A DNA stretch of 64,000 nucleotides from Riptortus pedestris (lineage: Eukaryota; Arthropoda; Insecta; Hemiptera; Alydidae): NCBI GenBank assembly GCA_019009955.1, contig CM032230.1, forward strand, positions 2,061,001 to 2,125,000, written 5' to 3'. This document shows positions 1-11,812 of this stretch, one piece after another. The position numbers and the translations under genes were made by a program. The notes beneath the pieces are model-generated. The model saw only the letters and a list, made by a program, of their open reading frames with translations. It made no database searches and was not told where the DNA came from. Positions within the stretch are counted from its first letter, which is position 1. Every line of letters begins with the position of its first letter.

Positions 1-54
<54 letters not shown>

Positions 55-64
55 TGTGTGTGTG
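1..64. repeat. (TA)n then (GT)n microsatellite
   Basis: A pure TA run is followed by a short GT run. Its start lies beyond the window. Such blocks occur inside many of the HINE elements here, so this may be the centre of another copy. Confidence 0.95.
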
Positions 65-950
65 TATAAATATATATGATATTTTGAATTTTCAGTCGTT
101 AACAAACTTGATCATTAGTTTTACATGAAAAGATTTTATATCAAGTTTGGTAAGTTTCAAACAAATACTGCGATCACTAGAGCATTAACAGGGATGGAGA
201 GATTATATATTGACATTCACCAATAATACAAACGTCTTGCAATTTTAACAGTATTCGTACGTATAATTATTAGATATATTCACATGGTGCAACTATCCTT
301 AGATTCACCATTTTTAATAGCTTCAGAATAAGTACATGAACTGTAGGTCCCCAAACCAAGGGAGTAAATGTTGAATTCACTTTTCCTTCCAGGGCTGTCA
401 GTGTTTATTATTGGAAAATTATTTAATTACCCTTTGAAAAAGTTGTAGGGGGATTTTGGTGGATGTCTAAAGGGCCTTTGAAAGTGAGCTGAAGCCACAA
501 AGCTGACCAGCTAAGAGCACTGTGGTATCCAGCACAAAGCGATCTCCTCCCACCAGTGATTTTTATAAGTAAAATTATTTTACTTTTCCTCTTCTAATTA
601 AAAGAAACCATAATAAGGTAAATGTAGAAGCTGGCTAAGTACTAAAGAAAAGGAGAGGTTTGGTGTAGGTGGGGTGGGGTCAGGAGATTGTGGCGTGGAG
701 CTACAAAGGGCTAGGGGATGAAGGAGGGCCTAGAAAAAGGCGGGTAGAGCTTGCAGAAAGAACCGCTGCCAGCGCTGCTAGCAACTCTTAAGCAGATTAG
801 GCGCCAACCACCCTAGTTCATTATCAGAAGGGGGGAGTCTTCCTTCCTCTACTACTTTGACAGCACTTCCTTCCTCTAAGCTCATTTTCATAAAACAATT
901 TTTATATCAGCTCTTAAATATAATATTAACAACTCGAGTATAAGTATGTA
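65..950. other. Unannotated stretch with a weak minus-strand HINE trace
   Basis: Around 95-175 the sequence reads like the reverse complement of the HINE core (CGTTAACAAACTTGATC followed by TTTTACATGAAA). The rest, including a G-rich patch at 660-760, shows no coding frame or family that I recognise. Confidence 0.35.
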
Positions 951-953
951 TTT

Positions 954-1110
954 TTTTAGCAGATTTTCCTTAAAAGAAATCAGCTTTTGAGGTCGTACTC
1001 ATGAAACTATTTTGAAAAATGTCCTCAAATGTCCATCGATGTTACCTAAGAGATGACGAAAATAAAGTTCCCATATATATATATTTATTATATATTATAT
1101 ATATATATTA
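954..1110 (+). mobile_element. HINE (Helentron-like) 5' end with TA block
   Basis: A TTTAGCAGATTTTCCTT start is followed by the family's GAGGTCGTACTCATG and TCCATCGATG blocks, then an interrupted TA tract. After the TA tract the sequence is not the usual HINE core but the ~305-bp repeat. This is either a chimaera or a second subfamily that shares the 5' head. Confidence 0.6.
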
Positions 1111-2104
1111 TGATAATAAAATTGTAACCTCTGTCTTGTACATTGATTTTTTTCGCGAAATTTCACGATAACTTTTCGTTTCACATGTCATAGACACCAT
1201 ATCTGCATTTTGTTTCTTTCGTGGTATGTTTGTTTGTTTGTTTGTTTTGTTACCATTTCACAGCATAAACGGCTTGAACCGAATTTTATGAAACTTGGTA
1301 TGTATACATTACTACTAACCCAACTTAGACTTTAGGCTATATTAATTTTTCTCTGAGAGGTAACAGGAGTGGGGGTTAGTAAGGGAAGCCTGAAATTAAA
1401 AATAGCGATATTTTCGTTTTCTATTGGTTTTTTCGGGTCAAATATGCACATAGACAAAAGTTGTTTATTTTGTTATTTTAGAGTAACTTTTGTTATATTT
1501 GCACTTTTGCCGTATACGGATGTATAAATGAGTTTTAACGCTGAAAAACTATATAGCGGGAGTCCACAATTTTATTTGGCACAAAAGACTCAACCGAACT
1601 AATACCAAACTCGCTATGTGAATTAATACTAACAATTTCCTTATAATAAGCCATACTAACATTTCTAGGGACGGGCAGGAGTGGGGGTTATAAGGGAGGC
1701 CTGAGAATTAAAAATAGCGATATTTAGCGTTTCCTATTGCTTTTACAGCAAATATGCATCAGTAACAAAAGTTGTTTATTTTGTTATTTAGAAGTAACTT
1801 GTTTGTAATAAGCGCTTTTGCCGTATACGGAAGCATAAATGAGTTAGTCCGCTTTAAACTAAAGCGGGGGTCCACAATTTTATTTGGGCATCAAAAGACT
1901 TAACCGTATTAAACCAAACTCGGCATGTGTGAATTACTACTATTCGCCTTCATTATAATAAGGCTATACTAACATTTCTAGGGACGGGCACATGTGTCGT
2001 AAGGTAGTAGGTTATATAGGAAGGCCTGAAATTAATAATAGTGATATTTCGTTTCCTATTTGAATTTTCGGCAAATATGCACATAACAAAAAGTTTGTAT
2101 TTAA
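1111..2104 (+). repeat. ~305-bp tandem repeat family, copy 1
   Basis: The marker CAGGAGTGGGGGTT recurs near 1368 and 1677, and a decayed version lies near 1985, giving a period of about 308 bp. Each monomer carries a GCCTGAAATTAAAAATAGCG block and an AACAAAAGTTGTTTATTTTG block. The entry sequence AATTGTAACCTCTGTC after a TA tract matches that of the copy at 62963-64000, in the same orientation. Compared with that copy, this one has many single-base insertions. No coding frame survives. I do not recognise the family. Confidence 0.7.
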
Positions 2105-2398
2105 ATTTGCCCAACAACTTCTCTTCTTATTATTCCAGGAATTACTTTTTCCTTAATAATTCAAATCTACGCATAATGCATAGGAGACGGGAAATATGAC
2201 AATATGCAGGACAGTGTAGTCTTACATAAAAAAAATAATTTTATTATTAACAAATGCCAACAATGGGTATAAACCCTAAACACTGGGACGGGTAAATGTC
2301 AAAATATTGTGCAAAGTAAAGCCATGCCAAAAAAGCATCACCATTCAGCCTCAAATGAATTCCTGTGCGAAGCCGGCTATCTGAACTAGTATATATAC

Positions 2399-2448
<50 letters not shown>

Positions 2449-2580
2449 TACCTCTGTAGTAGTTACAATTTTTGTTGTCTCGTTCTCAAACTCCATATAT
2501 AAGCATGCCATGTAAAACCAAGATTAAGCCAACTAAGTTCGTTAACAGCTGAAGATGTGCCTGGTGGGAGTTTCAAGGAG
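2105..2580. other. Unannotated AT-rich stretch with (TA)n
   Basis: A TA microsatellite spans about 2396-2446. The flanks are AT-rich, and I see no coding frame or family match in them. Confidence 0.6.
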
Positions 2581-2589
2581 AAGAAAATA

Positions 2590-2930
2590 GAAAATTAAAA
2601 TATCTCGGTCACTGTATGTTGATTTGATAAAAGACTTATATAGGACTAATCTTATAACCAATTTAATTTCCTTTAAATGTGGTTTAGGACATTGTTTCAC
2701 TATCTTAAGTATTAACCGAGACATTTGCATTATTAATTTTCAGCCATCTGCCACCCCCACTCCAACTCATGCCGTATTAATAATGAGCCAACACGAATGA
2801 GCTCTTAAATATTGAACCAGTTTATTCGAAGCCTAAAAGCCAAATATTGTTCTCATTGAATTTTGTTTAGTATGAGATATGAGCAAATATTTTCGGTGTG
2901 AGTTAATCATTTCGATTTTCATTTGAACAA
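2590..2930 (+). mobile_element. HINE core fragment
   Basis: The core order is visible: a CAATCTTAT-like block, TATTAACCGAGACATTTGC, TTTTCAGCC, GCCGTATTAATAATGAG, TTTATTCGAAGCCTAAAAGC and GAGATATGAGCAAATA. Both termini are missing. Confidence 0.55.
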
Positions 2931-3076
2931 AACAGACTCAATATTTTTGATGGAAAACTAAATATTTTCGTAATGACTGAAATAGGTCTTGGGGGGAAGT
3001 TTGATCAATTCTCCCCTTGCATAAATGACTTTTATTATAATGCTTCTGAACAATGTACTTTTAAGAAGTTGCCTTT

Positions 3077-3665
3077 TAGCAGATTTCCCTTTAGGGAAAT
3101 TATTCATGGAGGTTTTACTTAGGACGCGATTTTCGAATTGTCCTCAAATGTCCGTCGGTCCTAACTAGGAGATGAATTAGGTCCGTTCAGAATTGAATGT
3201 AATGTACATATATATTAGACTGTAAACGCCCTAGCGAGCGTAATTTTTGTTTGATCGTTACTAAACTGAATATTTGAACGTTTTATGTAAAAATAAAGAT
3301 CAATTTCGTTAACGGCTCAAATCGGACCGGGGAAGGGGGAATTTCGAAATATCTCCGTTATTATACGCCGGATCGAAAAAGTGTATAGGTCAAATCTAAA
3401 TGCAAATGAAAAGTTCTATAAATTTCGTTTATACATATTTCACGTTCTTGATTATTAACAGAGATACTTTCATGTTTTAGTTTTGGGCCGTCAGTAAACC
3501 CCAACTTCTTCTCATGTCATATTAATGATAAGCCGTTATGTCATGAAGCACTTTATTTGAAGCCTTAATACAAAATATTGTTCTGATTGAACTTTTACTT
3601 TTTGAGATAAATACAAATACGCGTCGATTGGGCAAATCCCCTCGACTCCTGCGTGACGGACATTT
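3077..3665 (+). mobile_element. HINE, near full length
   Basis: It begins TTTTAGCAGATTTCCCTTTA and runs through the head block, a very short TA tract (3206-3220), the CGCCCTAGCGAGCG and TTTTTGTTTGATCGTTAC block, and the core with its G-run. It ends in a decayed tail, GGGCAAATCCC then CCTGCGTGACGGACATTTT. The 3' hairpin is partly lost, so this is an old copy. Confidence 0.7.
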
Positions 3666-4312
3666 TAGATTCCTGGTGATATCTGCCATAAATGTCTATG
3701 TTTCATTAGTATAAGAAGGTGCTTGAGATGTAGACAATGACAAGGCAAGTAGTGCCTCAAAGCCAAGTATAAAATGTATTCGAGTTAGAGCAGCAACACA
3801 CTCCGGTCTTGAATCTACTGCTAACTAATCAACGAGGCATACATTCAGCTAACTTCAAAATATTACACAATGCAGAGGTATTTGGATTAATTACATTTCC
3901 AATAGCATATGTATAGAATATCACAGCTGTCAAGATTCACTAAATCACAGCAAGTTAAGATAGTTGCTTTTGCAGAAGTTTGTAACAATTAATATAAAAA
4001 TGTTACAACAAATTTTGTTACAAATCCTATTTTGAACCCTTATTATTTCCCCAAATCTCTTTCTCTAACTGGAATAATTACTTGGAAATAAGAGAAATTA
4101 GTTTTAGTGTTCAGTACCCCTCCTCCCTCCCCCCCTTCAAGTAATTCGATTTTCAAGTCTATTTATTACCTGATCAACGAAATGCCTCATGTCCTGCTTA
4201 AATTGGAAGCATAATGTACATTGACTTCACTATCAGAAGGAAAAGTGGAATAATGATGTTGATGAGTGTCCTGCTCAGGAGGTGGAAAATATGTTTTATT
4301 TTACGTACTCTC
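3666..4312. other. Unannotated intergenic sequence
   Basis: AT-rich sequence with a pyrimidine run near 4117-4138. I see no coding frame and no repeat that I recognise. Confidence 0.6.
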
Positions 4313-4515
4313 AGCAGATTTCCCCTAAGGATAATAAGCTATTGGAGTTGAACTCATTACCGGATTTACGAAGAATCGACAATTCACAGTTTCTAGGAGT
4401 CGTTTGGAGATTTTTATAAAAATCAATCTTATTGTAAATCAAGTTTTCTATAAATGATGTACTTACTTTTTCTCTATCTCGACTATTAACCGAGACAATT
4501 GCATTTGTTAAATTA
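4313..4515 (+). mobile_element. HINE with internal deletion
   Basis: The head CAGCAGATTTCCCCTAAGG and AGCTATTGGAG joins directly to late core sequence (AATCAATCTTATTGTAAATC, then TATTAACCGAGACAATTGC). The microsatellite and first core half are missing. Confidence 0.55.
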
Positions 4516-4589
4516 GTAGTGTGAAGACATCACAATTAGGATCTAAGTTTCTGACTTGAAAAGTTTTTCTTTTTATCTATACGATACTA

Positions 4590-5032
4590 GCTACTTAACC
4601 GTTATCAGAGCGATAATTAACTGTTACCAGATCAAATGATTACATGGCCGACATCTGACCTTGAAGTAAAGGGGGAGCATTTCGAAAATATCTCCCTGTT
4701 TTACAGGATTTCTTATATTTATATTGTATTACAGAATTTATTATATTTATCTTATTTCTTACAGTTTTACGTCTGATCGTAAAACTGTAAGAGAATCGTT
4801 GTTATATAATTGATGCTTTAAAACTGCTGTTCTATAAATTTTCTCGTAACTCAAATACTCTGCAAGTTATTGTTATTATCTTGTTTTCAGCCATCAGTAC
4901 ACCCCCCCCCCTTCTAGACATCGGAATTTTACATAGAAATAGACATGACATGGTGAGATGAGATCACCAATGAATCGTACAGCTCATCGAAAATATGCTT
5001 AGTTTACGCAGCCTCTGTGGGCGTTTTTCTTC
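4590..5032 (+). mobile_element. HINE 3' half, degenerate
   Basis: Core traces (CATCTGACC, a G-run, TTCGAAAATATCTCC) lead to a 3' end reading AAATATGCTTAGTTTACGCA and then GCCTCTGTGGGCG. This is the family tail with the hairpin mutated. A local direct duplication (GTAAAACTG region, 4765-4790) sits in the middle. Confidence 0.5.
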
Positions 5033-5470
5033 TATTTTTTATTTCTTATTTTTTTTGCAATAAAGAATGATTTTATTTGAAGCATTATATTTCTTTTGAT
5101 CCAAAAAACAAAACAAAAAAAAAACCTATATTTCCGTCGTGTTTTAGAGATGGGAGTGGATGAGTTACATGTACATAACGAGGTGGAATATGTTGTTTGA
5201 GTAAGAGAGTTGGAGGTGTTGAGTTATTTAGAAGGCACTCAGCCGGATATAAGTGGATATCTACAAGTCACAGCTGATAAATACAAGATGAAGGCAGGCA
5301 AAAGCAGAGGCTGAACCGTCACTAGGCCGCACTAAAATCTCTTTGAATATTTGTGTAATATCAGCCAAATTATATACCATATCTACAAGTGCCTCAAGGG
5401 AGGGAGCACAGGGTCGGGCCTAGCTACTTTGACGCTCATCGGTATTTACCTATAAATGCTAAAGTCTTTG
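5033..5470. other. Unannotated intergenic sequence
   Basis: It contains A- and T-rich runs (5040-5130) and otherwise nothing I can identify. Confidence 0.6.
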
Positions 5471-5472
5471 AT

Positions 5473-5572
5473 ATTAGCAGATTTACCTTGAGACAGATCA
5501 GCTATTGAGAATGTTCTCAAGAATTTCGAAACATATCTACAACCCCCATAGATCCTATCTCGATCGGTGCAA

Positions 5573-5613
<41 letters not shown>

Positions 5614-5635
5614 GTGTGTTTTAACGCTATAACGG
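5473..5635 (+). mobile_element. HINE 5' fragment ending in (TA)n
   Basis: A degenerate head (TTAGCAGATTTACCTTGAGA, then TCAGCTATTGAGAATG) leads to a TA tract at 5575-5610 and a remnant of the post-microsatellite block (TTAACGCTATAACGG). Another HINE head follows directly, so this copy was cut or interrupted there. Confidence 0.6.
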
Positions 5636-5640
5636 TACCA

Positions 5641-5771
5641 GATTAGCAGATTTCCCTTAAGGTAAATCATCTATTGAGGTTGTACTCATGATGCAGTTTT
5701 CGAAATTTTTCTTCAAATGTCCACCGATCCTACCTAGTAGATGACGAAAATGAGGTCCATTCAAAATTAAA

Positions 5772-5811
<40 letters not shown>

Positions 5812-5845
5812 TGTGTGTGTGCGTGTGTGTCCTATATATATATAT

Positions 5846-5882
<37 letters not shown>

Positions 5883-6372
5883 GTGTATATATTAGTCTGT
5901 TACTGCACTTGCGGTCGCAATTTTTGTTTGATCTTTACCAAACTCGATATTTAGTCGTTTTATGTAAATAGAAATATCAAGGCCGTTAATGGGATGATTC
6001 CAAATTGAATGTACTGTGAATATTGTTATATACATTTATTCTCTATCTTGAATATTAACCTAGATATTTGCATTTTTCAGTTTTCAGCTTTAATAAACCC
6101 TCACTTCTACTCGTGTTACATAAACAATACTCTGTTATATTATAAACCACATTATTCGAAGCCTAAATCAGTAATTGTTTTTCTTTCCGGTGAACCGTGG
6201 GCAGATAAGTTTGTTTACATTTGAGACGCTTCCCGCCGAGAGGGAAAATATTTCTTATTACTGTTAGTATTTATTCACTTAATACATGTTGTGTTAGCAG
6301 TATGTAGGTATATCTATTATTAAACTTCACGAGTCTGCATTGTTTACGCAGCTCCAGCGCGACGAATTTTTT
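5641..6372 (+). mobile_element. HINE, near full length with (TG)n(TA)n centre
   Basis: The 5' head is TTAGCAGATTTCCCTTAAGG. The central block is TG repeats (5776-5830) followed by TA repeats (5834-5876). Next come GCGGTCGCAATTTTTGTTTG, the full core, and a tail whose hairpin has decayed (GTTTACGCAGCTCCAGCGCG). Short open frames here fall in the microsatellite or core and are not genes. Confidence 0.75.
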
Positions 6373-6379
6373 TTTTGGA

Positions 6380-6690
6380 TATTTAAGTGTTTCATTTAAA
6401 ACTAAACGTCAAGTTTGTTAATCCCTGAAATTGGACGTGTGGGACGGGTTTTGGGGAAATCCCAAATATTGTCATTATTATGAGTCGGTATTGTATAGAA
6501 TCAATCTTGTAGAACTATTGATGCACCAGAATTGATCTATACATTTTTTTTCGAAACTCAAATACTAAGCAAGCTATTTAGGGCTTTCTTATTTTCAGCC
6601 TTCAATAAACCCCGTTACGTTGTTACGATAAATGACGTTACTAGGCAGCTGCTGGGAAATATGCTTAATTTACCCAATGTTTTTATTACC
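6380..6690 (+). mobile_element. HINE core and tail fragment
   Basis: The core order (TTAAAACTAAACGTCAAGTT, a G-run, TAGAATCAATCTTGTAG, TTTTCAGCCTTCAATAAACC) leads to a degenerate tail, GGGAAATATGCTTAATTTAC. The 5' head and microsatellite are absent. Confidence 0.5.
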
Positions 6691-6704
6691 TTTCTATTTT
6701 CATG

Positions 6705-7085
6705 ATTACCTCACACCAGAAATTTGTGCTCGTATCTCACACAAGAAAAGTTATATAAAAACAATATTTGGCTTTTAGGCTTCGAATAAACTGGTTCATG
6801 TTGGCTCATTATTAATATGGCATTAGTAGGAGTGGGAGTGTGTGAAGGCTGAAAATTAAAAATGCAGATATCTGGGTTGGTATTTAAGAGCGAAACAATG
6901 TACAAAATGGTTTTAGCTGACGTATAATAACGAAGATATTTTAATTATTTATTTTGTTCCTCTCTATTCTCCCCCTCTCCCGGCACAATTCCAGCTGATA
7001 ACAAACTTAATATTTGGTTTTCACGAAACGCTTATATCGAGTTTTATAACGATCCAACAAGTTCGTTAATTCTGGTTCTCAAACA
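6705..7085 (-). mobile_element. HINE core, minus strand
   Basis: Read on the minus strand, this runs from TGGATCGTTATAAAACTCGA through the G-run and the TTTAATTTTCAGCC block to GCCTAAAAGCCAAATATTG and GAGATACGAGCAC. No termini are present. It faces the plus-strand fragment just upstream, forming an inverted pair. Confidence 0.6.
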
Positions 7086-8187
7086 AAAAATAAATTCACT
7101 AATATTTCCGTTGTTATGAGTTGCATGGTCGAATTTTCTACTCGTAATACTAATCTTTTATTGAAGTTTTCTACCAAAGGTTAAATGTAACTCGAATTTT
7201 GTCGTTTCCAGCCATCCCTCAGATATATGTATTTATTAATCTCCGGTACTGTACCAATGTAATGTTAAGTGTCTCATTCATGATTCAAATCTCGATTTAA
7301 TAGGAGTGTTAGTTAGGAGGAACAATATTACACAATGTGAGATGAGGTCTGTCCAGCAATTTGGCTTGGGGTTGTCCATCACAGGCCTGGTTCTCGTTGA
7401 TGCAATCTCATAGTGGAAATGTCAGGAATGATTCAAGAAGGAGCGTCGTAAGCCCTTGCTCTGATATGACGATACCTTCTCAACATAGGATGGAATGGTT
7501 GTCAGCAATTGGTACGTTTGGTACTTCCTCACAATCAATTGTTGAGCTTTGGATAGGTGAGTGATGGTTAAGGTCTGACGGCTAAGATTCACCAACTGTT
7601 CCCTACTCTACACACTGGGCAGCAATGGGCGAATGTGTGACTACCTATGAGATGGACATATTTAAATCCGGATTGAGGTGAATCACTAATGTTGCCATGG
7701 GTTTCCAGCGAACATCTGTAGCTTGTCGCGGGCAAATTAAATCTACATTTTGGGTTCGATTTTGCATTAACAAGGCCTCCAACTGTATAAAAGCCCCAAC
7801 TACATCAGCCATTACTGGTTGCCGATGTTGGTTCCAACTAGCGCTATCTTCTATCCCGTACATGGTGGTCAGCTGAACGGCATGTCAATAGAATGTTTAG
7901 CGTTCCCTTGGCCAGTCTGTTTTATCATCCACTCCATGTTCAGCTCCACTCTCACCTATCCCATCAAACGGCTGTATTTTCTTCAAGTGGCTATTGGTCT
8001 AACTCTACATATTACAGTTGTGAGATCCTTTAAATGATATAACTATGCATTTGTCTACTCCCACTCTAGCAGTTAGTTTGATGAATACCATATTCCACAT
8101 TTAACCATTTCTTGTAAACCTAAATATCAAGATCGCTAATTGTTGACGATGGAGCAATTCATCCGTTGTACTAATCCACTTAGCAAT
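7086..8187. other. Low-repeat stretch, nothing recognised
   Basis: Apart from a trace of HINE core near 8105-8150, this is one of the few stretches without obvious repeats. It contains short open frames on both strands (for example 7361-7564 plus, 7645-7863 minus, 7819-8037 plus). None shows a domain, codon bias that I can judge, or splice context convincing enough to call. It could be ordinary intronic or intergenic DNA. Confidence 0.4.
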
Positions 8188-8824
8188 TTTTAGCAGATTT
8201 CCCTGAATGGAAATCAGCTATTGAGGTTGTACTCATGACGCGATTTTCAAAAAATTTCTTCAAATGTCCATCGATCCTACCCAGGAGATGACGAAAATGA
8301 GGTCCGTTCAAAACTGTATATATATATCTATCTATCTATCTATATTTGTCTGTTACCGCTCTAGCGGTCGCAATTTTTGTTTAATCGTCACCAAACTCGG
8401 TATTTAATTGTTTTATGTAAAAAGGAAGATCAAGTTCGTTAACGGCTGAAATCGGACCAGTGGGAGGGGGGGTTTAGAGAGGGGGTTTTCTAAATTTCGA
8501 AATATATTTCGGATTGAAAAATTGTATAAAAGCAATCTTATTGAAAATTAAATTTACTATAAATATTGTTCTATACATTTATTCTGTATCTTGAATATTA
8601 ACCGAGATATTTGCATTTGTATTCTGTGTGTTGTCGCCAGGATTCGGCTATGTTCGGACTTTCCGCCGAGAGCTCTGGCGGCCGTTTCCTTAACTATTCG
8701 TTCCTCGTGAATAGGTTTAGAGGTTTCTTACTAGTACAGTTGTTATTAGGCAGATTTCTCTATTGTAAAACTTCACGTGGGAAATCTGCTTAGTTTACGC
8801 AGCCCCTGCGTGACGGACTTTTTT
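8188..8824 (+). mobile_element. HINE, full length, well preserved
   Basis: This is one of the clearest copies. It has the head TTTTAGCAGATTTCCCT, then AATCAGCTATTGAGGTTG, then TCCATCGATCCTACCCAGG. The microsatellite is (TATC)n (8314-8345). The imperfect palindrome CCGCTCTAGCGG follows it, and then the G-run core. The tail has GGGAAATCTGCT (inverse of the head), the hairpin ACGCAG-CCC-CTGCGT, and GACGGACTTTTTT. Both ends abut T runs, as expected for insertion between Ts. It has no coding capacity; it would depend on a Rep-helicase supplied by a full Helentron. Confidence 0.8.
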
Positions 8825-10904
8825 CAATTGCTGTTGTTCTATTAATTTTCACTCTACGACGGATGTTAGCGAGGTATTTGTATTTTTTTAATTCTAGGAG
8901 TTGCCTTAAACCATTTGGCTCATCAATATACCACAGAAAGTCTTATTAGGAAATAATACATGTTTTTTTACTATCTAAGATTAAAGGATGATTTGTAGAA
9001 ACGATAATTTTTATTTGGTCGACACTACTCTATTTAAAAAAAAACCTGTAAAAACTGAAGGTTATTAATGAGTGATAACTGAACCAAGAGGAGTTGGGTC
9101 TAGTTGAGGCAAATGAAACATGTTCGTTATTCAGCGTCCGATGGAAAACTAGATAATTTGTGGCAACTACAGTCAGTGGTTGAGGCAATCTTGTCGTGGG
9201 ATAAAGGCTTTATGCCAATATCTCTTGGCTGTGATTATGACTGCTTCCAAGACCTTCCGGTTCTAAAGGAGATGGCAACTAAAATATTGAATAGACACAA
9301 ATGTTTTCGTCGGTTCCACGTGCTTGTGCGGCTCAAAAATTCGAAATACAGTGTTATTGTCATCAAAATAAGAGACTTGTCATGAAATTAAAGATTTTCT
9401 GCCTAACGTTGGCATTGCAGACTAAATATAGGCTAAAGGGTAGAGATAATTCACATTAATCCCGGAGTATCCCATCCCAGATCCTGATAAATGTGCAGAT
9501 CTACCCCTACTGTATCTATATCACAGAGGATTTGCTCCAAATAATGCGCCCTGTCTCATAAATAATATTGACGATTACTCCTAATGGACATTATAATAAA
9601 TTAATCATCTTCTCGACAATGTTATTGCTTGAATCATATAAATAACTGCATTCAAGGCAGTAGTCGAGTTACATTATACAAAATCAGCTAGAGATAAGGC
9701 AGTTTTCAAGGACATTCTACAACAATACTAACTGGAGGCTCAAAATATTCGCGAAAAATATTTTCAACCACACTCATTTAACTAACAATTTTTTAGTGGC
9801 ATTTATTATTACTTTAGTATTTATGTGTATTTAGCTGTTTCCTACAAAGCTAAAATATTATTTAATGTGCGAAATCAGAGCAGAAGATGTGGAACTCTGA
9901 GAAAGAAGATTTTTAATATCACAGATATCACTTTCTTTTGAATCATTTTCATTGACGATTATTAAATAAACATTCTTGCAAACAAATAATTTCCAGAAGA
10001 TATAATTTTGTATATTTTTCTGTAATTAATATATTAAGAGAGTTGGTCAATTCTATTTATTGATTTCAAGCATTTGTAAATTCTTTGCCATACCAATTTG
10101 ACTTTATGCTGATATGTTACCTTACGCTTAAAAATAAATAGATAATAGAAAGTGAGACGACGCATCTCTGTATCGAAGTCTGCTTGGATACCCATTCCCA
10201 GTGGGACTTACTTTCTGTTTCTCCCTCTCACGAAATATTACTCCGCCTTGCATTTCGTCAAAATTACAAACTTCTAAGGATCTTACACTGAAGTGATTCT
10301 CTTAGAGTTTGAAGGTAGATTCTGCCTAGATCTTACAAACGGTGGGAAGAAGAGCCGGATAAATAGTGCTTGCTTTAAAGTTGTAAATAGTTGGGAGTGT
10401 TTGTTGGAGAGGCCATAGGCTGGTAGATGGAGTTGAGCCTGTCTGTTTACTCTCACTGTTTATAAATGTAAGAAAGAGATATACCAAGAGATGCAATTAG
10501 GAATAGTAGAAACAGGGTGCCATGTTTTATCCAATTACAGCCTAGAACCTACTTAAGTTCCAAGATGGCTGCCAGTGAAGCTGCCAGGCAGAAGTCTGCT
10601 TCCCAACTAGATAATGAGGACTTCAATTAGCTATCTGGTAAGGACCCATCAAACTGGATACCCGTCGTATATCTATCCAATTGTCAACTCATAGATAAAT
10701 GATAGATTAGTAGGCACTTCCCATACCTCTACATACACGAAACTGAACCTAACGGATTCTACCTGCTAATATTACCGAAATTCATATAAGTGTAAGAAAA
10801 AAAGTAGTGGATTTAGTCAATAGCCAGCTAACAAAGATACTCGTCACCATTACAACCTATTACTTAATAACAGCAAAGTTTTACAAATGGTAGAAAGAGA
10901 CCCA
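8825..10904. other. Unannotated stretch
   Basis: A 93-codon open frame at 9104-9385 (plus) has no motif that I recognise and no visible promoter or splice context. A short frame at 10564-10629 starts in AAGATGG and encodes 21 residues. It might be part of the LINE remnant that follows, but I cannot show this. Confidence 0.4.
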
Positions 10905-11194
10905 CCTTTTACCCTGCCTTTTTTGAGGACGGCGGTAAAAAAAATGCAAAGGATTTTAACGCCAAACTACATACATTCAAAAGGAAGGAAGATCCTAAAT
11001 GCAAGTGTGGAGAATTCGAAGATGCACGCCTTATATTACTGAACTGCACTTATTATACAAGAGAAAGACTAGAATTAGCAGGAGAATTCTCCCTTCTTGA
11101 ATGGCCTCCAACAGCATTAAAAGAACTTGTTGAAAACAAAGACATTTTTATAGCGTTTAAGAGATATACTACTAGCGTATTAAATAAAAAATAA
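10905..11194 (+). pseudogene. LINE ORF2 C-terminus (I/Jockey-like, RNase H type)
   Basis: An open frame ending in TAA at 11192-11194 encodes the last part of a non-LTR retrotransposon polyprotein. The stretch FNAKLHTFKR is followed by CKCGEFEDARLILLNC, matching the GxFxxxLxxF...CxCGxxEDxxHxLxxC tail found after the RNase H domain in I, Jockey and R1-type elements. A WPP motif and a hydrophobic end (IFIAFKRYT) follow. The reverse transcriptase, endonuclease and RNase H regions are not recognisable upstream, so this is a 5'-truncated dead copy. It may belong to the same broad family as the LINE near 59 kb, whose own C-terminal tail is lost, so I cannot compare them directly. Confidence 0.65.
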
Positions 11195-11470
11195 ATAAAG
11201 TAATAAATAATAATATGTAAATACATAACTAAAATAGTTAGTTAAATATGTGTAAAGTAATAAATTAGGTTTAGAAATATTATAGACATTTATTAGCAAA
11301 ATTAAAATAGTTAAAATTAAGGACTTAGAATTAATTTAAATGGTATATTGGAATCCCGCTCAAAAGAGTAGCTTATTTTATTAATGCACAAAGCTCATCC
11401 TCACTGCTTAGAAAGCATTAAGGAGGAGTTACCACAGACCTACTTAAAATTCCGGAAATCAAAATTCAAT
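11195..11470 (+). mobile_element. Probable LINE 3' untranslated region
   Basis: AT-rich sequence full of AATAAA-like words directly follows the LINE stop codon. The 3' boundary is not clear, and no target-site duplication was found. Confidence 0.35.
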
Positions 11471-11537
11471 AAAGAAATTGGAAAGTACCGCTTTCCATAA
11501 GGGCAGCTTTATGGTAAAGCGGGGTCAGAGAAGTATT

Positions 11538-11812
<275 letters not shown>

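Noticed and set aside
8188..8824. Classical Helitron ends
   Set aside because: There is no 5' TC start or 3' CTRR end. The inverted 5' and subterminal 3' repeats and T-rich insertion sites fit the Helentron type better.
9104..9385. 93-codon open frame after a HINE
   Set aside because: No motif, no splice context and a length possible by chance in a 64-kb window.
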